Positions 34,098 to 42,383 of a DNA stretch of 64,000 nucleotides are shown one piece after another. This stretch comes from a bacterium (GTDB lineage: Bacteria; Cyanobacteriota; Vampirovibrionia; Obscuribacterales; Obscuribacteraceae). Position 1 is the stretch's first letter, and the number at the start of each line of letters is the position of its first letter. Where the stretch lies: contig WGMS01000014.1 of NCBI GenBank assembly GCA_016124935.1, forward strand, positions 1-64,000. The letters are read 5' to 3'. Both the position numbers and the translations under genes were made by a program. The notes under the pieces were generated by a model. That model did no database searches, had not been told where the DNA came from, and worked only from the letters and a program-made list of their open reading frames with translations.

Positions 34098-35237
34098 ATG
34101 AAGAATCCCGCGTTTTTGTATCTAGTTCTTGCCCTCTATCTGTGTATTCTGTTCGCCGTCAGAACAGAAGCCCAGCCTGATTTATCCAGGCTTAAGCTGC
34201 CGCCGGGTTTTAAAGTCAGTCTCTACGCAGAAGGCGTCCCCGGGGCAAGACAGCTGGCCCTCAGTCCCGAGGGGACTTTATATATTGGCACGATCGTGCC
34301 TAACAAAGTCTATGCCCTGCCGGACAGAAATCGAGACGGCAAGCCGGATCGCATCATTACCCTGGCCGAGAATCTCAATCGACCCAACGGTGTCGCTTTT
34401 CATAACGGCGCTCTTTATGTAGCCGAGATCGGCCGCATCACCAGATATGACGGAATAGAAAAGAATCTCGACCGGGTAGCCTCTCTGAAGCCCACGGTTG
34501 TCAATCAAGAGTTGCCCACCAGAGAATGGCACGGATACAAGTACATTCGCTTCGGACCGGACGGTCTTTTGTATGTTCCGGTGGGGGCGCCCTGCAATGT
34601 CTGTGTTGTCGAAGATGAGCCCCGGTTCGCGACCCTGATGCGCATGAATGCCGATGGCAGAAATGCCCATGTGTTCGCCAGCGGTATCAGAAACACGGTC
34701 GGATTCGACTGGCACCCGAGAACAAAAGAGCTCTGGTTTACCGATAACGGCAGGGATTATCTCGGCAATAATCTGCCGCCAGACGAGTTGAACTGCGCTC
34801 CTAGAAAAGGTCTACATTTCGGTTTCCCTTATCGATACGGCATGAATGTGCCCGACCCCGAATTCGGATATCTCAAGCCCGATGATGGAAAGGGTCAACA
34901 GTTCGAAGCACCGAGGGTGCCACTAGGTCCCCATGTCGCGTCTCTTGGAATGCGCTTTTATACTGGCTCCCAGTTTCCCGCCGAATACCAGGGCAGCATC
35001 TTAATTTGTGAACATGGCTCTTGGAATCGCTCTAAGAAAATCGGCTATCGAATAAGTCGGGTCACTTTCGACAAAAAGACCGGAGAGCCTCTCAAGTATC
35101 AACCCTTTATGGAAGGATTCCGGCAGGAGGAGACCTTCTGGGGAAGACCGGTGGATCTGTTGCAGATGCCCGATGGTTCCATTTTGATCTCGGATGATTT
35201 TGCCGGCTGTGTTTATAGAATCAGTTACGGCAAGTAG
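34098..35237 (+). CDS. Secreted sorbosone/glucose-dehydrogenase-like beta-propeller
   Basis: A 379-residue protein with a signal peptide ending near 'RTEAQ'. It matches the PQQ-linked sugar dehydrogenase / L-sorbosone dehydrogenase propeller family: 'LPPGFKVSLYAEGVPGARQLA', read as two pieces, 'DRNRDGKPDRI', 'RPNGVAFHNGALYVAE', 'EWHGYKYIRFGPDGLLYVPVG', 'GIRNTVGFDWHP', 'WFTDNGRDYLG', and 'EHGSWNRSKKIGYRI'. Members oxidise sugars or aldehydes in the periplasm; many have no tested substrate. Two Cys close together (CNVC) are unusual. It is divergent from the YdeP-type gene, with about 60 bp between. Confidence 0.8.
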   Translation: MKNPAFLYLVLALYLCILFAVRTEAQPDLSRLKLPPGFKVSLYAEGVPGARQLALSPEGTLYIGTIVPNKVYALPDRNRDGKPDRIITLAENLNRPNGVAFHNGALYVAEIGRITRYDGIEKNLDRVASLKPTVVNQELPTREWHGYKYIRFGPDGLLYVPVGAPCNVCVVEDEPRFATLMRMNADGRNAHVFASGIRNTVGFDWHPRTKELWFTDNGRDYLGNNLPPDELNCAPRKGLHFGFPYRYGMNVPDPEFGYLKPDDGKGQQFEAPRVPLGPHVASLGMRFYTGSQFPAEYQGSILICEHGSWNRSKKIGYRISRVTFDKKTGEPLKYQPFMEGFRQEETFWGRPVDLLQMPDGSILISDDFAGCVYRISYGK

Positions 35238-35362
35238 ATTTGTTCAGAAGGACAAATTCATATCTTATATAATGGCTCTGCTTTGAGAGCCTCGATCGAT
35301 GTCAATAACGCTATTGACCTCAAAAGCCACCAACTCTAGTTGAATGAGGAAGCAGGAGGAAA

Positions 35363-38191
35363 ATGATGAAACGCCGCGCTCCAATATTCGGTCTTCTAGC
35401 GATAACCCTCAGTCTGGGCCTGGGTACGCCTGCGAATGCCGAGGGTCTCTCCAGCTATCTGGAGAAGGTACCGGGCTCGGCCAGTGTCGACCTGCGCCAG
35501 GCAGAGATTGAAAAGAGGTTGAGGGAAGCGGTGGCGGCAGGACGCATCAGTCAGCTCGAGTCCCAGGGGTTCTCCCGGGAGCTTGACAAGATTGCCGATC
35601 TAGAAGCAGCCTACCGTGCCTCTCACGGCAAGCTCTCTCTCTGGGAAAATTTGAAGCTCTTATATCAACTGGATAACCTGAGTCGTAAAGTCGAACAGTC
35701 TCTTTCCGATCGTCAGGTGGCAGACAGTGATCTGGGCAGCCGCATTACCGGTGTTCAAAACAGAATAGAAGACGGTCTCAATTCCAAACGTCTTACCGAA
35801 CAGGAAGCATCCGGTTTTGAATATGATCTCGAGCGCATTCAATCGCTGCATAGGCTCCTCACTTCTTCTTCTTCTTCCATTCAACTGACCGACGCTCAGA
35901 GTCTGCAGCTGTCACTGGATCTGGATAGATTGAGTTCGCGGTTGGAGTCCACAATGCACGACCGGCAGATTGAGTTGCCGGAGATAGACAAAGCTCAAGA
36001 CGAGATTGCCGCGCGGCTGGCTGCCGCCCTTGAAAAAGGCATCCTATCCAGGGATGAAGCCGATGATCTGAAAGAAGAGTTTCAGAAAGTTGCCGAGCGC
36101 GAAGCGAATTTGAAGAGTTACGGCAGACCCCTGACCAGCGAAGAGTCCCTTGCTCTGGCGGTGGATCTGGAAAAAATTTCTAGAGAACTCGATTTGAAAA
36201 TGCGCACCAAAGACGCAGAGGCCAGTGACTATAAAGAAAAAGAAGCGGCAGTGGCCGCTCGAATCGCCGCGGGGGTAGTGACCGGCAAGCTCACCCTGGC
36301 AGAGGCCTCTTACCTTAAAGACAGGCTTGAAAAGCTGGAAGCAAAAGCGACAGAATGGAGAAAACAGGGCGAAGGCCTGAGCGCAGATGAGAGCAAAGCT
36401 CTTTTGCTAGATCTAGAGAAGCTCTCTATACAGGTGGAGCGTCGCCTCAACGACCCTCGCTATTCCTGGATGGGTGTCAGCAAAGCCGTGGCAGATTTGC
36501 AAATCCGCATGGAAGCTGCCAAAGAAGCCGGACGGATTTCAGAAGCGGATCTCGCTAAATTGAATAAAGACCTGGACAAGATCAAAGCGAACTGGGAGCA
36601 AATTCGAGCTGCCGGGACAGAGGGGAGCGAAGGGAAATATCCGCTCAAAGATACGGTCTATGTCGTTATCTCTCTTGATCAGCTCTCGAACAAGCTGGCC
36701 GATACGCTTAGCGACCGCGATATAGACGTACCCGAGCTGGAAGCCAGAAAAGCCTCTATAGATCAGCGCATCGCCGCCGGTGTCGTATCAGGGCGACTCA
36801 CCCCGGATGAAGGTCAGCGCTTATTAGACGAATTCGATCGAATCAACGAAAAGGAAGCTATCTTCCGAGCCTCGGAAAAAGAGCTCACCGAAAGAGAGAA
36901 GCTCGCCCTTGCCGTTATGGTCGAGAAGTTGAGCACCAGGGTGGAGCGCAGTATCCATGAAGGGGTTCGCTATAATCCGGGATTCGAACAGCTCAGACAG
37001 AAGATGAAAGATGCCATCGAAGAAGGCATCATCGCCGGTAGTATCGTCGACAAAGATGCCGAAAAACTGAAGGCGGAGCTGCTTCGCATTGAAAGCAGCG
37101 AGAAGAGCTTCAGAGGAATGGGTGGGGACCTGACCGCCTCCCAGGCCCTTACTGTGGCCCAGAGTCTGGCGAGCTTGCAAGAAGCGATCGAAGATCAACT
37201 GCTCGAAGCCGATACCGCAGCCATCGATCTGGACAAGCATCGAGAGCAACTGGCCCAGAGAATTAGTGAAGGGGTGGTAGCAGGCAAGCTCACCAACGAA
37301 GATGCCGAAGCCCTTAGAAAAGATTTCGAGCGTCTTGCTAGTCTCAACAAGAAGTATGTCTCTTCCGGTGGACTGAGCAAAGGCGAGGCGGTGGCCATGG
37401 CATACAGTCTGGCTCGGCTTGGCAGCCGAATAGAAGAGAAGATGAAAGATGATCGTATCGCGCTTCCCAGCTTGAAGGCTCTTCACGATCAAATAGACCA
37501 GAGGCTGGCCAAGAGCATTGCCAGCGGTGCCCTGTCATCGGACCGGGTCAAAGAGTATAAAGACCGTCTCGAGGCAATCGCCCGCATGGAGATGGGTTTC
37601 CGCTATACAGGAGACGGTCTTAGCTATCCAGAGTCGATGATGTTGGCCAATCAACTGGACGATTTCAATCGTAAGCTCGATTCCGCTCTCAGCGGCAAGA
37701 ACCCCAGCTTCGCCGGGATAGAAGACAGGCTGGATAAAGTCGGAAAAAGAATCGCCGATGGTATTGTCGGCAAGAAAATCGATGAAAAGGCAGCTAGTTC
37801 TCTCAAGACCGAGCTCGACAGAATAAGCAATGCCAGAGTCGCCTTCGCCCACTCGGAAGGTGGCTACAGCCTTGAAGAGACCGAGACCCTGGTCAGAGAT
37901 ATCGATCGTCTCAACAGCGAAATCGACCTTCATATGAAAGGTCAGAAACTGGCCTGGAGCGATATCGACAACCGTCAGACGAACCTGGAGAAGACTCTCA
38001 AACAGCTGATTGCCCAGGGCAAAATCAAAGGACCGGATGCGAGGGTTTTAACAGATCAGCTCGATAAGATCAAAAGGGCAAAAGCTGCTTTCACACTTAG
38101 CGACGGCAATCTCAACTATTTTGAGCGAGTCTCTCTTGGTGAAGCTCTCGATAACTTCAACCGGGCCATTCAGAAGAGTACTGTCAAGTAG
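35363..38191 (+). CDS. Secreted protein of eleven ~83-residue helical repeats
   Basis: A 942-residue protein with a signal peptide (ending 'PANAEG'). The rest is eleven degenerate repeats of about 82-87 residues that begin near residues 40, 125, 210, 290 and so on. Each repeat follows 'RI..GV..GKLT..EA..L...L..I...E', then 'G..LS..E.L.L...L..L...IE..L.D'. The composition predicts three amphipathic helices per repeat and a long rod or superhelix. The 'R-I-x-x-G-x-x-x-G-x-L-T-x-x-E-A' half recalls EF-hand-like or NEAT-type helical spacers, but no family is recognised. AGGAGG precedes the ATG, and TATAAT lies at 35268-35273. It is probably a surface or periplasmic filament or scaffold. Confidence 0.75.
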   Translation: MMKRRAPIFGLLAITLSLGLGTPANAEGLSSYLEKVPGSASVDLRQAEIEKRLREAVAAGRISQLESQGFSRELDKIADLEAAYRASHGKLSLWENLKLLYQLDNLSRKVEQSLSDRQVADSDLGSRITGVQNRIEDGLNSKRLTEQEASGFEYDLERIQSLHRLLTSSSSSIQLTDAQSLQLSLDLDRLSSRLESTMHDRQIELPEIDKAQDEIAARLAAALEKGILSRDEADDLKEEFQKVAEREANLKSYGRPLTSEESLALAVDLEKISRELDLKMRTKDAEASDYKEKEAAVAARIAAGVVTGKLTLAEASYLKDRLEKLEAKATEWRKQGEGLSADESKALLLDLEKLSIQVERRLNDPRYSWMGVSKAVADLQIRMEAAKEAGRISEADLAKLNKDLDKIKANWEQIRAAGTEGSEGKYPLKDTVYVVISLDQLSNKLADTLSDRDIDVPELEARKASIDQRIAAGVVSGRLTPDEGQRLLDEFDRINEKEAIFRASEKELTEREKLALAVMVEKLSTRVERSIHEGVRYNPGFEQLRQKMKDAIEEGIIAGSIVDKDAEKLKAELLRIESSEKSFRGMGGDLTASQALTVAQSLASLQEAIEDQLLEADTAAIDLDKHREQLAQRISEGVVAGKLTNEDAEALRKDFERLASLNKKYVSSGGLSKGEAVAMAYSLARLGSRIEEKMKDDRIALPSLKALHDQIDQRLAKSIASGALSSDRVKEYKDRLEAIARMEMGFRYTGDGLSYPESMMLANQLDDFNRKLDSALSGKNPSFAGIEDRLDKVGKRIADGIVGKKIDEKAASSLKTELDRISNARVAFAHSEGGYSLEETETLVRDIDRLNSEIDLHMKGQKLAWSDIDNRQTNLEKTLKQLIAQGKIKGPDARVLTDQLDKIKRAKAAFTLSDGNLNYFERVSLGEALDNFNRAIQKSTVK

Positions 38192-38198
38192 AAGTAGA

Positions 38199-38360
38199 CT
38201 ACTGGTCCTTTATACAGGCAGCCACCGGCTTGGCAAGATCACCGGCAATTTTGTTGGGGATGAAGTTCTTCACCTCGGCAAAGATAGAGTCCTCCTGTCT
38301 GGACTGGGTCAGTCTCGAATACTTGCGGCGCTTGAGCTTCCATAACTCCTCTTTTCGCAT
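38199..38360 (-). CDS. Possible small basic protein
   Basis: A 53-residue ORF from the ATG at 38360, Lys/Arg-rich at its start ('RKEELWKLKRRKYSRL'). It fills the space between the repeat-protein gene and the zinc-ribbon gene and reads on the same strand as the latter. No ribosome-binding site or family is visible, so it may be spurious. Confidence 0.3.
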   Translation of the reverse strand: MRKEELWKLKRRKYSRLTQSRQEDSIFAEVKNFIPNKIAGDLAKPVAACIKDQ

Positions 38361-38426
38361 AGCAAAAGGCTTGTCGAAGTGCCGGTTCAACAAGCCAGTT
38401 TATATTTTTATGTGGATCTTTTCCGT

Positions 38427-38681
38427 TTAGCCCGCTGTGTAATCTTTTAACGAGCGAATGATATCCGGGTCCGGATCGTGTTCCATGTAAATTTGGACGA
38501 GATTGTCTTTGAGGCTGGAATTACATTTCGGGCAATGGGCAAGCAGCTCTTTGACTTCGAAGAACTCGTCACAATCAAGGCACCAGTACTCGAATATCGG
38601 TGAAACCGAGCCGAAATAATCTTTTGCTGCTTCGCTTTCTGCGAGATTCGAGACCGCCGATTTAGCTGCAATATTTGTCAT
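38427..38681 (-). CDS. Small zinc-ribbon protein
   Basis: An 84-residue protein. The ATG at 38681 is chosen because GGAGGAGAAGGA lies directly upstream; the open frame further 5' adds unrelated residues. Two CxxC knuckles ('CLDC' and 'CPKC', 18 residues apart) form a zinc ribbon, followed by an acidic 'YMEHDPDPDIIRSL' tail. The role could be protein or nucleic-acid contact. It is isolated, and no partner is suggested by the context. Confidence 0.65.
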   Translation of the reverse strand: MTNIAAKSAVSNLAESEAAKDYFGSVSPIFEYWCLDCDEFFEVKELLAHCPKCNSSLKDNLVQIYMEHDPDPDIIRSLKDYTAG

Positions 38682-39044
38682 ATCTTCCTTCTCCTCCACA
38701 CTTAAAAATAAAAACCAATCGACGATGTTTCTCCAGAGAGAACTTTCTGAACTCGCCGGAAGTGGCGAAGACAGAAATATCTTTGGCCTTGACCACACCA
38801 GAATCTGCACCATTACAGTACTCGTACCGGGTGGTTGTTGAACCTATAAATGGGACCCTATAGACTTTGACAGCTTGACTGGAATGCCAGTCTACATCAA
38901 ATTAGGTTCTGGACCTTGAACGGTTGCCGTCCTGAAGTCATAGTCCAGATCTATTGTTCCACGGTCCGGAATTGCCTAAACGTATATATGTGTTGGGTAT
39001 AGTTTCATTGCCGGCGATGTAAGCGCGTTCTATTGAAAGCCAGG
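38682..39044. other. Intergenic region with a small hairpin and promoter-like box
   Basis: About 360 bp between two minus-strand genes. GACTGG-AATG-CCAGTC (38877-38892) forms a 6-bp hairpin. On the plus strand TTGACA (38867-38872) stands just before it with a weak -10 (TCTACA) 18 bp later, but no plus-strand gene follows. No gene is supported. Confidence 0.35.
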
Positions 39045-39884
39045 CTAGAATCCGCTCTTTGCTTTGTCTATTTTTCTATGGAAAAAAGAGATCAGGCTCA
39101 GTAAATCAAGAGCGTCTTCGAAGTCCATATGCCAGCCTTCTCGATAGACCCTGGTCTGTTCGTCTTGAAAGGTAAGGAGTAGACCTTTGAGCATGCACAT
39201 CAGAGTGAATTGCTCGGCATGATCGTTTTCGTTCTGAAACTGATTGAGGGCTAGTTGCGGTGGGCGCTGCATAGAAAATGAGAGGGCATGTTCGGCCAGT
39301 GCCGGTCCTTCGATGCGCAGACCGGTTTTAGCGCGCAATTTTTCCTGGAGCAATTTCGAAGCTTCCAGAACACAGCGATAATAACCCCGGTCGAGAATAA
39401 ACTCCGGACGGGTGGAGAGCAAAATGTCCGGGTGGAGCCTTCTTTGTTTCACCGCTCTATTGAGGGATTCTGCCCGGGTCTCGGCATCGGGAATAGAATA
39501 AATCAGTTTATTCGCATCGAAGTCGGTCAATTGGAGAGAATCATCTAAAGCCAGTCCGGCGTAGCTGAGGATAGAGTTTATCTTGCGGCGATATTCTTGT
39601 AAGGCTTCCTCGCCCCGCCTTCTTTTGAGATGTTCACCGGTCCTTCTCAGAAAAATGGCGATTGTGCCTGCGCCGCCGTCTTTGCTCTGTTGCTCTTTGA
39701 GGGCGTGGAAGAGACGATGGTGTCTGCCGCTGTGAGAATAGACATCTTCGACACCGCTGCCGACAAGAAGGGCTCCCACCTCTCCGTCCGAGATCATATC
39801 CTCCATCTCTACAAAAGCATCGCAGATCATGGTCAGGTAGGTCTGGTCTATTCTTGATGCGGTTCTCTGTTCTGATTCGGACAT
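39045..39884 (-). CDS. TIGR02391 (Hypoth_Ymh) family protein
   Basis: A 279-residue protein from the ATG at 39884, which has AAGG 9 bp upstream; the in-frame start at 39893 is a TTG. The C-terminal ~130 residues match the TIGR02391/Ymh pattern: 'RRLHPDILLSTRPEFILDRG', then 'YYRCVLEASKLLQEKLRAKTG', then 'LKGLLLTFQDEQTRVYRE' and an 'A-x-D-L-L-S-L-I-S-F-F-H-R' ending. The family occurs in phage and defence-linked loci but its activity is unknown. The N-terminal ~140 residues are not recognised. There is no defence gene beside it. Confidence 0.65.
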   Translation of the reverse strand: MSESEQRTASRIDQTYLTMICDAFVEMEDMISDGEVGALLVGSGVEDVYSHSGRHHRLFHALKEQQSKDGGAGTIAIFLRRTGEHLKRRRGEEALQEYRRKINSILSYAGLALDDSLQLTDFDANKLIYSIPDAETRAESLNRAVKQRRLHPDILLSTRPEFILDRGYYRCVLEASKLLQEKLRAKTGLRIEGPALAEHALSFSMQRPPQLALNQFQNENDHAEQFTLMCMLKGLLLTFQDEQTRVYREGWHMDFEDALDLLSLISFFHRKIDKAKSGF

Positions 39885-39962
39885 GGATAGCAACCTTGCA
39901 ATTAAGATTCTCGATAGCTAAACTGACTACTCACAAAGGTTCGGGCGAGAGAATTACCATTC

Positions 39963-41015
39963 ATGGTCAAGGTCGTTTTCAGATTCAAAGCTATTCTAGT
40001 TTCACTCTCTATATTATTTTGCCCTGTCTTTGCCCGGGCATCCCGGGCCCAGGAGCAACCTCTTCAGAACGAGGTTCCTGCCCTGGCTCCGACGACGGCT
40101 CCCGAGGCTCCACAATACCAACCTTATCAGCCGTATAACGCAAATTCGGGGACGGAACAAGAAGAGCCTCCCGCGCGCTATATGCCGCCGCCTCCGCCGC
40201 AGTCTTATGGTTATCGACCTCAATACCGACCCCAGTACGGTTCTGTACTCGCCGCTCCGAACGAAGGCTATGGCGATCATTTCTATGGTGGTGGCGGCGG
40301 CGGTGAAGGTACCTACGGTATTCAACCGTCCCAGTATTACGGCAACGCCGCCTATCAGGGCGGCTTCAATAACGGACCGCGTGCCGGCACGGTCTACGCC
40401 CCCCAGGGATTGAATCTGCCCATGACCCTCCAGACCGCTATCTCTACCCAGGTGGCGAAGCCCGGGGATCTTATTCAAGGAGAGATTAGCCAGATGGTCT
40501 CCCTGGGCGGCAGAGGCTATATTCCGGCCGGTACCCAGGTGGTGGGTTCGGTGGAAGAGTCCAGGGCAGGAAGACGCTTGAGTCGCTCCGGGGCACTGAG
40601 CATCGAGTTTACCTCCATGCGTCTGCCCTCTGGCCAGATGGTGCCTATCACTGCCCATCTGGTCGGTGACATAGGCAGATATAAGAATAAAGGTCAGGGC
40701 GACCAGGACCTCTATCGAGGGGAAGGGGCCGGCACTAAAGTAGGGCAGTTCTTTCTGCGCGGTCTGGGCGGTGCCGGTCTGGGGGCTGCGCTGGGCACCG
40801 GTCTTGGTGCCATTGCCGGGGGTAGTCATGGTGTCGGACGGGGCGCCTGGGGTGGTGCCGCCATTGGTGGCGGTTTAGGTGCCGCCGATATGCTGTTGCG
40901 GAAGGGGCGGGATGTGATTGTGCCTTCCGGGACCGAGGTGCAGATCCAGCTCGACCAGGCCGTCGCCCTGCCGTCTTTCGCCGCCGGCGGCTATAACACC
41001 GGTGGATATTTCTAA
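39963..41015 (+). CDS. Secreted protein, Pro/Tyr-rich then beta domain with glycine zipper
   Basis: A 350-residue protein with a signal peptide ending near 'ASRAQ'. Residues ~35-145 are Pro/Tyr/Gln/Gly-rich and disordered. Residues ~150-240 form a beta-rich domain ('GDLIQGEISQMVSLG', 'IPAGTQVVGSVEESRAGRRL', 'SIEFTSMRLPSGQMVPI') with some resemblance to the VirB10/TrbI barrel ('PAGT..G', 'RL...F....P.G'). A glycine-zipper segment follows ('GGAGLGAALGTGLGAIAGG'), then 'VPSGTEVQIQLDQAV'. The layout suggests an envelope protein. No type IV secretion gene is nearby, so the VirB10 resemblance may be only local. Confidence 0.6.
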   Translation: MVKVVFRFKAILVSLSILFCPVFARASRAQEQPLQNEVPALAPTTAPEAPQYQPYQPYNANSGTEQEEPPARYMPPPPPQSYGYRPQYRPQYGSVLAAPNEGYGDHFYGGGGGGEGTYGIQPSQYYGNAAYQGGFNNGPRAGTVYAPQGLNLPMTLQTAISTQVAKPGDLIQGEISQMVSLGGRGYIPAGTQVVGSVEESRAGRRLSRSGALSIEFTSMRLPSGQMVPITAHLVGDIGRYKNKGQGDQDLYRGEGAGTKVGQFFLRGLGGAGLGAALGTGLGAIAGGSHGVGRGAWGGAAIGGGLGAADMLLRKGRDVIVPSGTEVQIQLDQAVALPSFAAGGYNTGGYF

Positions 41016-42157
41016 AGCTCGCTCTCTTCTTCAGAGCTTGCTTTGAAGCGGGCCGCTTCGTCGAAGCGTTTTGCTTTTTTCAGGGTAGAGAGATAGTCGT
41101 TGCGCAGGGCCGTCACGATGGCATGGTTCGGTCCGCGTAGTTTCTCTTCTATCTTCAAGGCACGCTTGAGATGCACTGAGGCGGTGGAATACTGACCACG
41201 ACGGCTGAGGGCATGGGCAAGAGCAGTCTCGATACTGGCGATATAGCCGCTATTGGCGCCATAGGCTTCTTTAAAAGAGGCAAGGGCGAGACGATAATTG
41301 GCTTCGGCCTGGGCGCTGCGACCCAGTCCCGATAGAGACTGGCTCCAGGCGTCGAACTTGGCGTAGGTTCTGGGACTGGTGAAGCCCAGGGTGCTTTTGC
41401 TTGCTTTATAAGATCTCTTCAAAAGGGGCTCAGCCAGCGCATAGCGACCTTCTTTAAGATAGAGACGCCCGAGATTCTCCCAGCTATGGGAGAGGGCGAG
41501 ATGGTCGCCGGTCAGGGCTTGCTCTCTCAGTTTGAGCGATAGTTTATAGAGTTTTTCGCTTTCTGGAAACCGGCCGTTGACGGCATGACCCTGGTAGGAA
41601 GCCGCCATCTTATCGAACAGGACGGCGAGTTCCAGGTATTGATTGAGGACTTCATGGACCTCTTTGGGGTCTTTATGCTCTTTTTTGAACTTGCCCAGTT
41701 CGATTACTCTTCGGTCGCCGTACTGGATAACCCTTTCGGCAAGGGGGGCGGCTTTGTCGTAATTGCCCCGCTTCAAATAGAACTGGGCGAGCTTGCCGGA
41801 GCTGGAGATGACATCGTTATTGGTCGGACCGAGCTTCTTCTCTTTTATTCTGACCGACTCTTCGAAAAGGGGCTCGGCTTTGTCGAAAAAGCCCCGGTAG
41901 TTGTAAAGTACTCCGAGATTGGCCAGGGAGGCTGCCAGGCGCAGGTCGTCAGGCCCGAATTTGCGCGCTTCATCTATAGCTTTCTTAAATTCGCGCTCGG
42001 CTTCACCGTAACAGAGCTCTTTATAGGCTTTCGCCCCGGCCACGGTGCACCGCCGCCACTCTTTGACCGATGCCTGGGCCCAGGGCTGGCCCAGCGCCAG
42101 GGAGGCAAGCAGCGCGGTGATGACGACAGAGCTCAGTTGAGATGGAGATAGGGACAT
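41012..42157 (-). CDS. Secreted TPR protein (kinesin-light-chain type)
   Basis: A 381-residue protein from the ATG at 42157, which places the signal peptide ('VVITALLASLALGQPWAQA') at the N-terminus; the longer frame begins at a TTG. About seven tetratricopeptide repeats of the ~42-residue kinesin-light-chain type follow ('LAASLANLGVLYNYRGFFDKAEPL', read as pieces; 'SHSWENLGRLYLKEGRYALAE'). It should be a periplasmic binding scaffold. The stop overlaps that of the convergent plus-strand gene by 4 bp. Confidence 0.75.
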   Translation of the reverse strand: MSLSPSQLSSVVITALLASLALGQPWAQASVKEWRRCTVAGAKAYKELCYGEAEREFKKAIDEARKFGPDDLRLAASLANLGVLYNYRGFFDKAEPLFEESVRIKEKKLGPTNNDVISSSGKLAQFYLKRGNYDKAAPLAERVIQYGDRRVIELGKFKKEHKDPKEVHEVLNQYLELAVLFDKMAASYQGHAVNGRFPESEKLYKLSLKLREQALTGDHLALSHSWENLGRLYLKEGRYALAEPLLKRSYKASKSTLGFTSPRTYAKFDAWSQSLSGLGRSAQAEANYRLALASFKEAYGANSGYIASIETALAHALSRRGQYSTASVHLKRALKIEEKLRGPNHAIVTALRNDYLSTLKKAKRFDEAARFKASSEEESEL

Positions 42158-42383
42158 TTTTGGTCTTGGAAATCTGGAAATCAAGATTGTAACCGAATAA
42201 TGCGTATATACTCGATGGACTTCTCTTAATCTTGACCGGAGCCCGGCTATTACAAGTTTGGCGGAAATTTAATACTTTGGTCATCTATAGAAGGCTGACC
42301 AGAACAATCTAGTTCCCAATACGATATTCTTATCCGTCAGCGTTCACGTTGTATCGAAGCCCCTCAACCCACATGGAATCAGA

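Noticed and set aside
38867..38896. Plus-strand promoter driving a small RNA
   Set aside because: TTGACA is good but the -10 is poor and no terminator or conserved RNA follows.
39963..41015. Type IV secretion VirB10 homologue
   Set aside because: Only a local resemblance in the beta domain; no other secretion genes nearby and the N-terminal organisation differs.
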